In this document: positions 9,970 to 20,149 of the stretch, piece by piece
Position numbering within the stretch: position 1 is the stretch's first letter
Layout of the letters: each line of letters begins with the position of its first letter
Source: Massospora cicadina
Taxonomy: Eukaryota; Entomophthoromycota; Entomophthoromycetes; Entomophthorales; Entomophthoraceae
Length of the DNA stretch: 64,000 nt
Direction of reading: 5' to 3'
NCBI GenBank assembly: GCA_022478985.1
Contig: JAKSZP010014465.1
Coordinates: forward strand, 186,001-250,000
Program-made: the position numbers and the translations under genes
The notes under the pieces: generated by a model
Databases searched by the model: none
What the model was told of the DNA's origin: nothing
Seen by the model: only the letters and a program-made list of their open reading frames with translations

Positions 9970-10601
9970 CATCCACCTGTGGATATACCAACTGGATCAT
10001 TGGTAACTGTGATAAGCCATCCGCATTCTGATGAGAAGCCCCCGCTCAGTGGACTATCTCATAATCATAAGCCTAAAGTTTGAGTGCCCATCGGGCCAGT
10101 CATCCTTCAGGTTCCCTCAGATTATGCAGCCAACGCAACAAAAGAGTGGTCTGTCACCACCTTAAAGTGCGTTCCATGGACATACACTTGAAACTGTTTA
10201 CAGGCGTAAATGACTGCAAGGCATTCACGCTCAGTTACAGTGTAATTCCTTTCTGCGGCAGAGAGTGTCTGAATCACATATGACACCAGATGTTCATCCC
10301 CAAGTTCATTTACTTGGCTCAGTATGGCGCCAATCGCCATCAATGAAGCATCAGTTTGAACAATAAACTCCCAATTGAAATTCAGATATTTCAGAATTGG
10401 CGAATTTATCAGGTACTGGTGTAACTCATCAAAAGAGTCCTGAGCCTCTTCATTCCATACAAATCCTTTTTTTGGATCCTTTAATAAATGAAATAAGGGC
10501 TCAGCTATTCGGGCAAAGTCCTGAATAAATCTTCTATAGTATCCAACCATCCCAAGGAATACTTGGATGTCTTGGACACTCTTTAGCAGCCATATGTTCA
10601 A
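9970..10601 (-). pseudogene. Element B RNase H
   Basis: The frame 10122-10601 (159 codons, minus strand) begins with the connection motif QVFLGMVGYYRRFI. It then shows the RNase H residues: Asp in VQTDASLMA, Glu in TERECLAVIYACKQF, Asp in VVTDHS. The frame breaks shortly before 10122; the following tail toward 9970 is shifted. Length and order match a gypsy RNase H. The RT frame overlaps it slightly (10534-11067) after a frameshift. Confidence 0.88.
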
Positions 10602-11226
10602 TAGCTGCTATCTTCTGGGGTTGCGGCTGCAATCCATTTGCATTGATCACAAATCCAAGGTATTCAAGCTCCTTCTTGAAGAAGTAGCACTTCCATGGCT
10701 TGATCTTCAGGTTAGCCACGGACAGTCTCTTAAACACTTCCTCCAAGTGCTGAAGGCGATCAGTAAACGTCCTACTGAACACGTTTATATCATTCAGAGA
10801 TACCAAGATGCACAACAACTTCAGGTTGCTTAATACTGCGTCCATGGCCCTTTGGAACGTCGTGGGCGCATTACAAAGACCCTGGGGCATCCTAGTCAGC
10901 TGGTATAACCCCTGTGCAGTGATAATCGCACATTTTTCCTGGTCTTCTGCTGGCAAGTTGATCTGCCAGTATCCCAAGATTAGGTCCATTGCGGAGAAAT
11001 ACTTCGCTTCTCCTAATTTATCTAGCACATTGTCAATCCTCAGTAGGGGATACAAATCCTTCTTCATAATTTTATTCAGCCTCCAATAGTCAATTACTAC
11101 CTGATTTGATCCATCTTTTTTCTTTATGATTAAAATCAGGCTTGCCAGGGACTTGACAACGGAACTAGAAGACCACGCTTTACTAGTTTGCTGATCTCAT
11201 CTTCCACTACCACTTTGGCGGCTTTT
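10534..11226 (-). pseudogene. Element B reverse transcriptase
   Basis: The minus-strand frame 10534-11067 (177 codons) reads KYFSAMDLILGYWQINLP, then LYQLTRMPQGLCNAPTTFQRAMD and the catalytic box. The YxDD box has decayed to SLND (CILVSLNDINVF), so the enzyme would be inactive. Upstream on the same strand, toward 11226, lies the part corresponding to SLILIIKKKDGSNQVV. D carries an intact YLDD at the same place. Confidence 0.9.
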
Positions 11227-11231
11227 GATCT

Positions 11232-11745
11232 TCAAATTGGTCTCATTCTTATTGGTAAATTTTCTCCAGTGTCAACTTTGTGAATTATGCCTTGCGCGCA
11301 ACCCAAATTGTGATCATCTTGAGTGAATATTTCCCAATATCTCTCAATTAATTTGAGCACCTCCTCCTTCTGCCCTTCTGGCAGATCTGCGAGCTGCTCT
11401 TGATCAACTAATAAGTTGATTCTTTCAGCTGCTTCGGCTGGTAATCCCATTTCATTGAGAGACCCTAAATTTTAGAATCATCTCAATTTGGCCTGATCAG
11501 CAGATTTCCCCATTATTGACCTTGCAATTTCACTTCATGTGTATCCCAATTTCCTGGTCATTTTTGGGCGAATTTTCTCCAATAATTTTCACTAATTTGA
11601 GAATCTCCTCTTGCTGGCCTTCCAACAGATCAGCGAGTTGCTCTTAATCAACCAATAGTTGATACTTTTTGGCTACCCTGGCTGATAATTTCATCTCATC
11701 GAGGGCGGAATTTCCTCCATTCAGCTGTCAGGACTCTTGTCGCTT
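11232..11745 (-). pseudogene. Pre-RT linker of element B, tandemly duplicated
   Basis: The minus-strand frame 11232-11450 contains LADLPEGQKEEVLKLIERY and GCAQGIIHKVDTGENLP, the conserved linker before RT in this family. A second, more degraded copy of its upstream half lies at about 11555-11710 (GCTGGCCTTCCAACAGATCA matches the other copy's GCCCTTCTGGCAGATCT region). Element D has only one copy (38600-38780) and C one (14060-14240), so the doubling is specific to B. Confidence 0.75.
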
Positions 11746-11816
11746 CTTACTTCTGAACTCATAGACCATAAAATCGATAACTTAATATTCTATATATTTC
11801 TTTGTATTTTTCTTTT

Positions 11817-12030
11817 GCAATGAGACTTGCAACCTACAAAGGCTCAGAGGTCCTTCCTTTCCCTTCATCTTAATTGGGTCCTGGGTACTTAAACCTACCA
11901 GTTATCATGGTTCAAAATATTATCCTCTTAAGATTTAACCAGCCATTTGGTTCAGTGGTCCCCTTCTGGGACTTGACCAAAATCTCAGGACATAACCATT
12001 TAATGGTTCAGAGGTCCGCTGGGGACATTG
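11817..12030. repeat. Direct repeat R, copy upstream of RT (element B)
   Basis: It shares CTTAAACCTACCAGTT, GGTTCAGTGGTCC, GGACTTGACC and GGTTCAGAGGTCC with 8570-8773 in the same orientation. It lies where capsid, zinc knuckle and protease sequence would be expected. Confidence 0.75.
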
Positions 12031-12860
12031 CAAATTATTTTCTCTTAGACTCAATACTACCAATTAGTATTAACCTTTCTCCCTATACGACCAGCAGTGC
12101 TGTTCTCTCATGTATAGGCCATACTTGCCGACTTTGGGCAGTTCTCCTGAATTAGGCCTTTAATCCTGACTGGAAATTCGTCCATCAGGCCCTAATTTCA
12201 TCTCTTATTCGGCAAACTGATGCTTCTCAGATCTTTGTATCTCATCAGCCAACAGTTTTGTCCGATTGTCCAGCTCGTTTTTTTCTCCTGAAAACGATTT
12301 TCAGCCTTCATGGCTATCCTTAATTACACATGTTGTTCTGGCATCATTAGCTTCATCCAGTCTCTGGAATTGATGAACTCATCTCCAGCAACTTCTGACC
12401 AGTGATTGAGTGTTATCAAATCAAATGATTTCCTCCACTATCTTGGATCAATCATTTCTTATTTTAACTTCATCTCTTCATTGGTATGGCAATCCAACTC
12501 TCTGGATTGATTGCTTCTTATTCTGTCCAAAGCCTCATCTAAACACTCTCTCCTCAGGACTATTTAAAGCGGATCCAATTTTAACCCGAGTTGATACTGC
12601 TGATACTCTTCATCAAAAAAGTAGATGTCTGGTGGAACTGTTTTCTTGGAGCACTAGATTGTTCCATATCTAGGCTGCAAGTCCTTTTCCCTGAACTTGA
12701 GTATCTTCATTTTGCTTCACTCAGAGCTCCACTGCTGAGCTGGGTGAATGCCAATGAAGGTAATCCTCTTCACATTCCACCTTCATTACTTCCTTCAGTA
12801 ACTTATCTCTAAAATTGGAAACATCTTCTTTGTACGACAATCTGGATAAATCTTCTACTC
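12031..12860 (-). pseudogene. Gag N-terminal remnant of element B
   Basis: On the minus strand this region yields charged, coiled-coil-like peptides broken by stops. Examples are LDEALDRIRSNQSRELDCHT (about 12480-12545) and KNELDNRTKLLADEIQRSEK (about 12220-12280). The second reappears in D as a degraded copy. Coiled-coil N-termini are usual for Gag in this group. No capsid or CCHC knuckle follows. The assignment is by position and composition. Confidence 0.5.
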
Positions 12861-12865
12861 AACTA

Positions 12866-12883
12866 CCCCTGTAGTGAGCACCA
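12866..12883 (-). other. Primer-binding site of element B (tRNA type)
   Basis: On the minus strand the sequence after the 5' LTR reads TGGTGCTCACTACAGGGG, beginning with the TGG expected for pairing with a tRNA 3' CCA end. It is identical in C (16711-16728) and slightly changed in D (39989-40006). I cannot name the tRNA with confidence. Confidence 0.75.
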
Positions 12884-12887
12884 ACTT

Positions 12888-14043
12888 TGTAAAAATTTTA
12901 CTCTTAGGAGTTGATTATTGGAGGTCAACCCTAGTAATCTTTCTACTGCACAGATTCAGTTTCCTCATGCACCTCGCATTGTAAAAATACATATAATCTG
13001 TTAATAGTATGATGACTATTATCTGTAGTCAAGTTAGAATTATCTTCAGGCCAACGCTTCAGCTGGTATTTCCAATAATACTGAATATCGCACTCTTAGG
13101 GATTCATTCCCTATAATCCTGTCCACTCAATCTTTGTTAAGATCCTATGATGACAGTCTTCTTTGGCCCAACACACAGTCAGCAGTAATCCCTTAGCCGT
13201 GGTTCCCTTCATCTCTATATCCCCGCTCAGATCTCTACTCTTCTCTGAGAGTCTACCAATTATTGCCTTCTGCAACAATATCCTTGAGATGGAATCTTTA
13301 CGCTAGATGCTGATAGTATAACTATTACTGAATCTACAGTCAAATTTATAATGTTCTTTAACAATTCTTATCTGACCGTAAATGTGTGTCAATCTGTGTA
13401 TGTTTTTATTATAGCGAATTCTAGGGAATTTATAGGAGATTTGGCTGTCTAACCCTTGGTTGACACCTCTTCGATGAAACAGCAGCCATTGTCATTGAAT
13501 CACCCTTACTCATTTCAGCAGCGATGGTCTTCCCCCATCTTGACTAGGATTCCAACATTATACATCCTCGAGACCTCAAACAGAAAGAGTCAGAAATGTA
13601 TCTTAACGTTTTACTCTCAATCCAAGCGAATCATCCATGATTGGCTAGCGACCTGCTTAGATAATGGGACTTTTTACCCATTATGGCAGGTCACTTCACT
13701 AACCAATTGATTTGCTAGTTGCAGGCGGCATCACTCGCCTTGCAACTCATTAAACATTCCCAATCAGTCAGTGATGAAACTTGACTGATCCCAATTGGTA
13801 CACTTGATAGTTAATTACTATCAGATGCCCTTATTTTATTGGCCACTCCACCCAATGAGATATTAGGTATTCATCCAGATCAATCCCCGATGGATACAAC
13901 CAGACAAATATCCTAAAATCCCCCAAATGTAGTTCCTCTGAAATTCAGGTCAACCAATTTCCAATTCACTTCGCCTTAGGGATTTTTTCCCCAGAAATAC
14001 CAGGTAATCTAGCAGGCTGGGAATATGGGCAAAAATCCCAACA
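12888..14043 (-). repeat. Element B 5' LTR (right copy, 1156 bp)
   Basis: It starts TGTAAAAATTTTAC and ends AAATCCCAACA on the plus strand, matching 5451-6702. It is the 5' LTR because the primer-binding site is adjacent. The sequence to its right is the broken pre-RT region of element C. Confidence 0.93.
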
Positions 14044-14250
14044 ACATCTATCATTCATCCCAAATTGTGGCCATCCTGGGTCAATACTTCCTATGTTTTT
14101 TTCTAACTTGAACACCTCCTCTTGCTGTCCTTCCATCAGATCAGCAAGTTGCTCTCAGTCAACCAATAGATTGATACTATCAGTTACCCCAGCTGGTAAT
14201 CCCATTTCATTAAGGGTCCCAAAATCATGACATTTTCTCATTTCAGCCGT
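14044..14250 (-). pseudogene. Element C pre-RT linker, truncated
   Basis: It matches the linker copies in B (11232-11450) and D (38600-38780) at DNA level, including the CTTGCTGTCCTTCCATCAGA type segment. Homology ends a dozen bases before the LTR of B. Confidence 0.75.
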
Positions 14251-14328
14251 CAGGATTAGGTAAACAAAGGTGACATTCTGATTCTTCTCAATATTCATCT
14301 TTTTTTTAGTCAAATTTTCCAGGAGAAC

Positions 14329-14969
14329 TCAAATTCCTCCATGGCCTGGCATTATTATTCCAGGAGCCACCCAAGGCTCTACTCTGGACTTTTTCCAGGG
14401 GCTTCCAACCTCCCCATACAGCAGATCTGGTATCTCTAATATCAACCCCATGTCAACTATTATTTGTGATCCTGGAGGTATGGTTTTCGCATTATTGATT
14501 CTCAGTGGAATTCCCTGATTTCCAGGATCTCTTTCAGCATCTCTCGTCACTTCTAGACAACTAGATGTAATAAATTAGGACAATGCTGTCATTGTATATC
14601 AAGTTAATGAAGTTATTTCTCCTAATTAGTGGAGCTTTCCTATCCTTTTCTGGTAGACCAATGGTAACATCTGACCCAATATAGTCAACGTATTATCCCT
14701 GAAGTTACATTTAACTCTGTACTTTCATAGATATTACATCCCAATTAGAATGTCATAGTTTTGTTTGGCCAAAACTATTTCTGGAACAGAATCACCAAGG
14801 ATCTAAATTGAAGTGATAGAGTGCTATATGCTCCACATGAGATGGTGGTATCTGGCTCAGCTGTCCTGTAAACTTTCTTGTGTTCCAATTCTAGTAAGAT
14901 CTTCACCATTTTCATCAACTTGGTCAGGACAATATTAATGGGTGCTCCACTGTCAATAATCGCCCTCAA
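14329..14969 (-). pseudogene. Element C aspartic protease and following linker
   Basis: The minus-strand frame 14775-14969 starts MRAIIDSGAPINIVLTKLM. DSGA is the retropepsin active site, in the form also used by many retroelements. A second frame, 14329-14550, contains IPPGSQIIVDMG and APGIIMPGHGG, matching the post-protease linker seen in E at about 28970-29020. Stops separate the two. The role would be cleavage of the Gag-Pol precursor. Confidence 0.82.
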
Positions 14970-15099
14970 TTGTACTCAATTCACTAGTATATCTATATAC
15001 ATACACTCATAGTATTGTAAGATTGTATTTACTGAGTGTATAGCCGCATTATTAGCCAAATCGAGGTTGTGAATTATTTGCACTAATAAATCAGGGAAT

Positions 15100-16700
15100 G
15101 ATTCCTTGATCACGCTGATGAAGATTAACAGGTTTGCCTCATCTAATCAAACTTTGGTCAATTCTTTGAGATTATCTGCAGCTTATATATTGTCTGATAG
15201 TTGTTGGGTGTACAGCTGTGCAACTTCTTTGATTATCTCAGGGCTGATCCCCTTTGCCCCAGATCTTGTTACTGCGTTCACGTCCAAATTGACTACTTGA
15301 TATAACTGATCCTGCACATCTTCATCCACAAACAGATCACTAATGTCAATTTCATTGTGCATAATATCAGGAGGAACAGGCTTCTCCACAGCTCTAGACT
15401 GTTCTCTGTCTAGGGTGCAGGCCCTTTTCCTGACTCCTTTGCAGTTGCAGACTCTTTTTCATGGACCACGTTGATTTAATCTTTGGGTTTCTTGCAGTGT
15501 ACAGCGAATTGTCCTTTTCCTCCACACTGGTAACAGACTTTTTCCTTCTTATTAATCCGTTTAAAGACTTTGGGATTATTCCCCATCACGGTTTGATTAT
15601 TCGTCTCCTTAACACATTCATACCCCTTTGTGGGATTCGAATTTTATACTGGGTTTGATTTGAAACTTCTATTTGGGGCATAGAAGGTAGCTCCTAAGAT
15701 TTTCAAATTGTCTACCATCTAAGAAGTGGTAATTTCTGTCATAAACATGGAGGGCATCTTCTGATGCAGCTCATGGTAGAGCGGAATGGCCACTTGTAGT
15801 GCAATTTGGGCATCGCAATAATCCAGCACTTTTGCTCCAACCAGGATTTGTGATTCCTGGTAGAAACAATTAGCGAAACTTGCTAAGGATTTATCTTAAT
15901 GGAATTGAATGCCCATAAACTCTTGTTTACACTTCGATATGTGGGTCAGGCTTCCAAATTCCTTCATAATGGCCACTTTGGCCTCTGCATACAACCAGCT
16001 GTCCCCTCTAGATGGGGCAACACTAGGTTAAGAAAATCAGTATCTAGACAACTCATCATCATCAATGCCTTTTGATGATCGCTATATCAGTACATTGTCA
16101 TGTTGAACAATCAAAAAAACGCTGGGGCATTATCCTGATGGAAAGTTGGCAATTTTAGTGTCAATTTGAACTCCTCCAAGGTTTTTTCTAGCCACCTCTC
16201 TTGGTTTGGCTGCTCAGCTCACTTGGGGAGTAATTTCAGGTGCCATCTCTAAAATAGTGGTAAAATCAGGTGTCATGTTCCTTGGGGTAGTCATCTTTCC
16301 AATTAGTGTATGGGGAGTTGTTTCTTTGGCGTCAGTCGCCACATATGGCTCACATTTGCATTTTTGAGTCTTCAACTCCTCAACCTGTTTAATCAGCTGC
16401 TCAATATCTGGGCTGAATGCTCTTAAATGAATGCAATACGCTTCACACTCCATTTTCACAAATAAGACTTCTTAAAATAAGTCCCCTTCTTTCTTCTTCA
16501 ATGACGTTACTTTTCCAGGTAACTCATTTTGAAACTCATGATATTATTTTATCCCTTCCACCATCATGGTGACTCTCTCCTCCAAGGCTGTGAATTCTTG
16601 ATGATCCACTGAGTTCAGGGCGTTCTTGTTAATAGTTGATAAGTCCATCCATAGTTTTCTTATTTTGTCTTTATATGACATCTCGTTCTAATATCTTCTA
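15100..16700 (-). pseudogene. Element C gag (coiled coil, capsid, zinc knuckle)
   Basis: The minus-strand N-terminal frame 16214-16459 holds a coiled-coil-like LIKQVEELKTQKCKC. Capsid-like sequence follows at about 15690-15910 (GAKVLDYCDAQIALQVAIPL). The nucleocapsid knuckle CYQCGGKGQFAVHC lies near 15494-15538. It fits CX2CX4-X-X4C, but the usual His is Gln, so zinc binding is doubtful. A final acidic frame, 15183-15389, leads toward protease. Frames change repeatedly. Confidence 0.8.
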
Positions 16701-16710
16701 CTCAACTACA

Positions 16711-16728
16711 CCCCTGTAGTGAGCACCA
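16711..16728 (-). other. Primer-binding site of element C
   Basis: TGGTGCTCACTACAGGGG on the minus strand, two bases from the 5' LTR, identical to that of B. Confidence 0.75.
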
Positions 16729-16730
16729 AT

Positions 16731-17866
16731 TGTTAAATTTTATAGGTTTTAAAAATTATTCTTAGTTAATAACCCCTATATATATTAACTGCACAGGTTT
16801 GGGTTGTTGTGAAATTCTTTGCATTGTTTGATAATGAAATATAATTGTTGATAATAGTATGGCGACTATTATCTGTAGTTGAATTGAAGTACTAGAATAC
16901 AGTCCAACACTCAACCAGTATTTTCTCTTAGAATACTTTCGATGCCCTGAATAGGGATTCGTTCCTTGGTACCACCTAACTCAATTTACACTCAGATCCC
17001 TGTTTACAGTTTCTCTCTGTTGACACACAGTTGGCAGTAATTACCAATTTGATTCAGCTTCTTCTCTGGATCCCTGCTCAGATCCTTACTCATTATCCCA
17101 AAGAGTCTTCCAATTAGAGAATATAGCAATAATTTCCTTGATAAAGAATAGAACTTGAAATGGATTATGCTAAAGTATACTAAGATAATACTCTGGTTAA
17201 AGTGGTCTGGTAATTGGTGGTTCTTTATTAGTGAATTATTTAGGGAATTTATAGTGGGGAATTCAGCGCCCAACCCTTGGTTGACACCTCCTCGATGAAA
17301 TGGCAGCTGTTGTCATTGAATTACCCATCCTAGTCTCAGCAGCGATGGTCTTCCTCATCCTGGATAGGATTCCATCATTGAACACCCTTGAGACCTAAAA
17401 TGAAAAAGTTGGAAAACATGTCCCTAACGTTTTCTTCTTAATCAAAGTGAGCCAACCATATTTGCAAGTGACCTGCTTAGATAATGGGACTTGTTACCCA
17501 TTAAAGCATGTCACGCACTAACTGATTGATTTGCTAGTTGCAGGCAGCATCACTTGCCATACAACTTGATCCTTAAATTACCAATTGGTAGGTGATGAAA
17601 CCTGAATGATCCCAATTGGTACACCTGATAGTTTTTCAACTATCAGATGCCCCTATTTTGTCAGCAACTCTGCCCAGCAAGATCTTAAGCATTCATCCAG
17701 ATTGATTCCTGATTTATCTGACCCAGGCAAATAACCTAAAATCCCCTGAACATAGTTACCCTGAAATCAGGGTCAATCGATATCCAATTCACTTTGCATT
17801 AGGGAATTATCCCCTTACAATCCCCAGGATATCTAGACAGCTGGGAATATGGGCAAAAACCCAACA
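16731..17866 (-). repeat. Element C 5' LTR (1136 bp)
   Basis: It begins TGTTAAATTT and ends AAACCCAACA on the plus strand. It is similar over its length to the LTRs of B and D (shared GATAATAGTATGGCGACTATTATC, GGTTGACACCTC, and TGCTTAGATAATGGGACTT segments). A minus-strand TATAAATT lies at 17246-17253. Confidence 0.88.
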
Positions 17867-19573
17867 CCATGGTAATTTAAAAACGCATATATGCCTAAAA
17901 ATGTGGGTTATATATTTTTGTTCCAAATCTAATGAATATTTATGTTACAAACAAGGTCAAAAATAATTATACATAGTGTAAACATTGGTTTTTTTGTTAA
18001 ATTTAAGAACCAAAAAATAAAGTATTTTTTAAAAATCAGTGAAAGGTTGATCTAATATTGTACTCCCACATAAAAACTCTTAACAATTCTGTCTTGCAAT
18101 TTTCCTCTAAAAGCATATTGTAATATAATGCATTCACTGACAACCACAAAAATTGTTTTAATTTAGCTCATTGCAAGTGCCAGCTTTGAGCTGTTGTAGT
18201 CTTTGCTTTTCAAATATCATCAGATTCAACCAGCTAGTAAATCTGCAATTGATTATAGTTTTTCCTGGTCATTAGCAATTTACTTATGTATATTTTTTGC
18301 TCCTAAAAATACCTGCTTAAAATGTCATTAAAAGGTGTAAAAAGGTTAATTATGGACAACATCCTGCTAATTGATAAAGTTTTAGGTACCTAAATTACTT
18401 GTTTGCCTATGATCACACGCTAGTAAAACTTTTTTAGTGATCTTCTAATATATATAATGTTATAGTATAATTAAATTTGTTTATAGGTGAATCATTTAAG
18501 TTTTCATATAATGCATTCTTAATTGCTGATATATAAAAAATTATTGCCTTTGAAATTGAATACTTCTAAATTTTAATAAAACTCAAAGATAAAACATTTG
18601 TTTTTATCATCTTTTTATCATTTTAATTTTGTGTTAATCCTGATGCAACCTTAACCTATAAATGAACCTTTTAGAAAGGGATTACTGTTTATATAACGTA
18701 GGTTGATATAAATTGAGATAATAAAAACTAAAAAAATGATGGCTTTAATATTAAAGATGAGGTCTTTAATTTAAAAAAGCTTTAAAATCTCCATTTTAAA
18801 GTAGTCTTCTATATACTAATGCAATATAACAGTTAGAAAAAGCTTTATGATTAATATATATATATATAAATATAGAGCTTATTTTATTTTAGATCAAAGA
18901 TTATCAATCATATAATTGAAATTTATTAGTTCAAACCAGAACATCACTTTTTGTACATCATATTATATCTATTTGAGGTGGGCAATTAGGGAATGGACAC
19001 TGCCATAAGCAATGAGGAATAAAAGAACTGTTAATAAAGACCTAGTGGCCATTGACTTCAGTCAATGCAAGTTTTTTGATTGCTTTAGAACTTGGTGTGA
19101 GTTGTCTCTAAAAGTTAGGATTTGATTAATAACTTTACTCTACACCAATAGGCTTTTGTAGCTGGCACCTCAGTATATGTGCAGAGAGCAAGATTCAAAA
19201 ATGCACCTCCAGAAAGGTAATCAGATGAACTACCAACTATTCCACCCTCTTGTATATCATATTATGCTAAGGTCATATGTAGTATAATTTATATGGTGGA
19301 TGGCCAAGTTAATATTTTATTTGACTACCACTGAGGGGTGCAAGTTTAATTTGTGCCCTTTGCAAAAAAATATGGCGTTAGGATAGGACTTTTATTGATT
19401 AGAAAAATAAGAAAAAGATACCTTAACCTAATAGCTGATTCATTTGTTACCAATAATGATGCATAACACAACCAGATGAGAAAAAACTACTTTAATGGAG
19501 TACATCCACTTGGTGTCAAGTTGACATTAATTTTTAATACAAATATGCTTGCTTTTATTTTTTTACTTCTAAG
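17867..19573. other. AT-rich host DNA between nested retrotransposons
   Basis: Base composition drops sharply in GC at 17867 and retroelement similarity ends. No long frame is present. One exon-like piece at 19152-19216 is listed separately. The rest (A/T runs, TATATA near 18860) shows no gene, tRNA or repeat that I can support. Confidence 0.7.
19152..19216 (+). other. Possible exon fragment of a host gene
   Basis: Flanked by an acceptor-like CACCAATAG and a donor-like GTAATC, it reads FVAGTSVYVQRARFKNAPPE without a stop in one frame. Its codon content is more gene-like than its surroundings. I could not find a partner exon with a matching phase on either side, and I recognise no family. Treat as a weak lead. 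Confidence 0.2.
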
Positions 19574-19578
19574 AGCAT

Positions 19579-20125
19579 TGTTGGTATTAATGAGAGTCAT
19601 GATAAATCAAACATGCATCGATCAATTGATATTTTGCAAACCATTTAAGAAACCCCTATCATGGCAGAACCTACTAAAAACGCCACAAGTGAGGAATCTC
19701 AAAATGAGCCACCAAAGGCTCAAACTCCTCTCAAATCTGCTGAGGCAATTTCTAAAGATCTTGACAGTTAAGGATCACCTAAATTGGCCAAACCAATTGG
19801 GACTGAATGTGTAAAATGAATCTTCTGCATTCTGCTAGTCTACTACAAAAATATCCATATTCTCTGTGACCCCAGCCTTGCCTAAATCTTATAAATAACC
19901 CTAAATCTAAAATTAAAGGGAACTTTGTTTTTGTTTAATTTTTAGCTTTGTTCATAATAGTAATTTGGCATATTATTTTAACAGATATTTGCTTTGGTCT
20001 AGTGAGCTACCAAGAAATTTTGCTCTATGGTTTAGCTAGTCTACTAGGTGATTGCGCTGGGCTTTCAGCAACTAATTATTGCATAGACTTCAAAGGCCCC
20101 AGCCTTCAAAAATAAAAACTCAACT
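19579..20125 (+). repeat. Element G 5' LTR (547 bp)
   Basis: It begins TGTTGGTATTAATG and matches 57888-58437, for example at GAGGAATCTCAAAATGAG and CCTAAATCTAAAATTA. The 3' edge was set by the AGCAT duplication at the other end. The open frame at 19476-19814 straddles the edge and is not considered a gene. Confidence 0.85.
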
Positions 20126-20126
20126 C

Positions 20127-20136
20127 TGGTGCTCCC
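20127..20136 (+). other. Primer-binding site of element G (tRNA type)
   Basis: TGGTGCTCCC directly after the 5' LTR. The first eight bases equal those used by B, C and E, so a tRNA ending GAGCACCA is implied. Confidence 0.65.
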
Positions 20137-20149
20137 TGCCAAGTACCTT

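Larger units (their letters stand above)
5451..14043 (-). mobile_element. Element B: Ty3/gypsy retrotransposon, minus strand
   Basis: It is bounded by related LTRs at 5451-6702 and 12888-14043. A tRNA-type primer site sits beside the right LTR, and a purine tract (AAGAGGGGGG on the minus strand, near 6704-6715) sits beside the left LTR, so transcription runs right to left. In sense order the content is a degraded gag N-terminus, a direct repeat, RT, RNase H, integrase, a second repeat, an antisense ORF and the 3' LTR. Capsid, zinc knuckle and protease are absent. The outer flanks (CAAGT and ACATC) do not match, so a simple insertion is not supported. Element D at 32869-41213 has the same structure. 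Confidence 0.9.
14044..17866 (-). mobile_element. Element C: truncated gypsy element (LTR, gag, protease)
   Basis: Minus-strand order from the right is 5' LTR (16731-17866), primer site, gag with zinc knuckle, protease and pre-RT linker. The linker stops at 14044 in the middle of its conserved CACAATTTGGG segment, directly against the LTR of B. No RT, integrase or second LTR of C is found on the other side of B (5450 and leftward is 13 bp, then element A). C supplies the gag-protease section that B and D lack and shares their LTR type and primer site. Confidence 0.85.

Noticed and set aside
10567..11089. Plus-strand frames across RT of B
   Set aside because: They are shadows of the minus-strand RT and RNase H frames.
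12888..14043. Solo LTR interpretation of the right LTR of B
   Set aside because: The primer-binding site beside it and the matching LTR at 5451 make it the 5' LTR of B.
19476..19814. 112-codon frame as a host gene
   Set aside because: It crosses the host/LTR boundary at 19579, and the LTR copy at 57888 does not keep it open.
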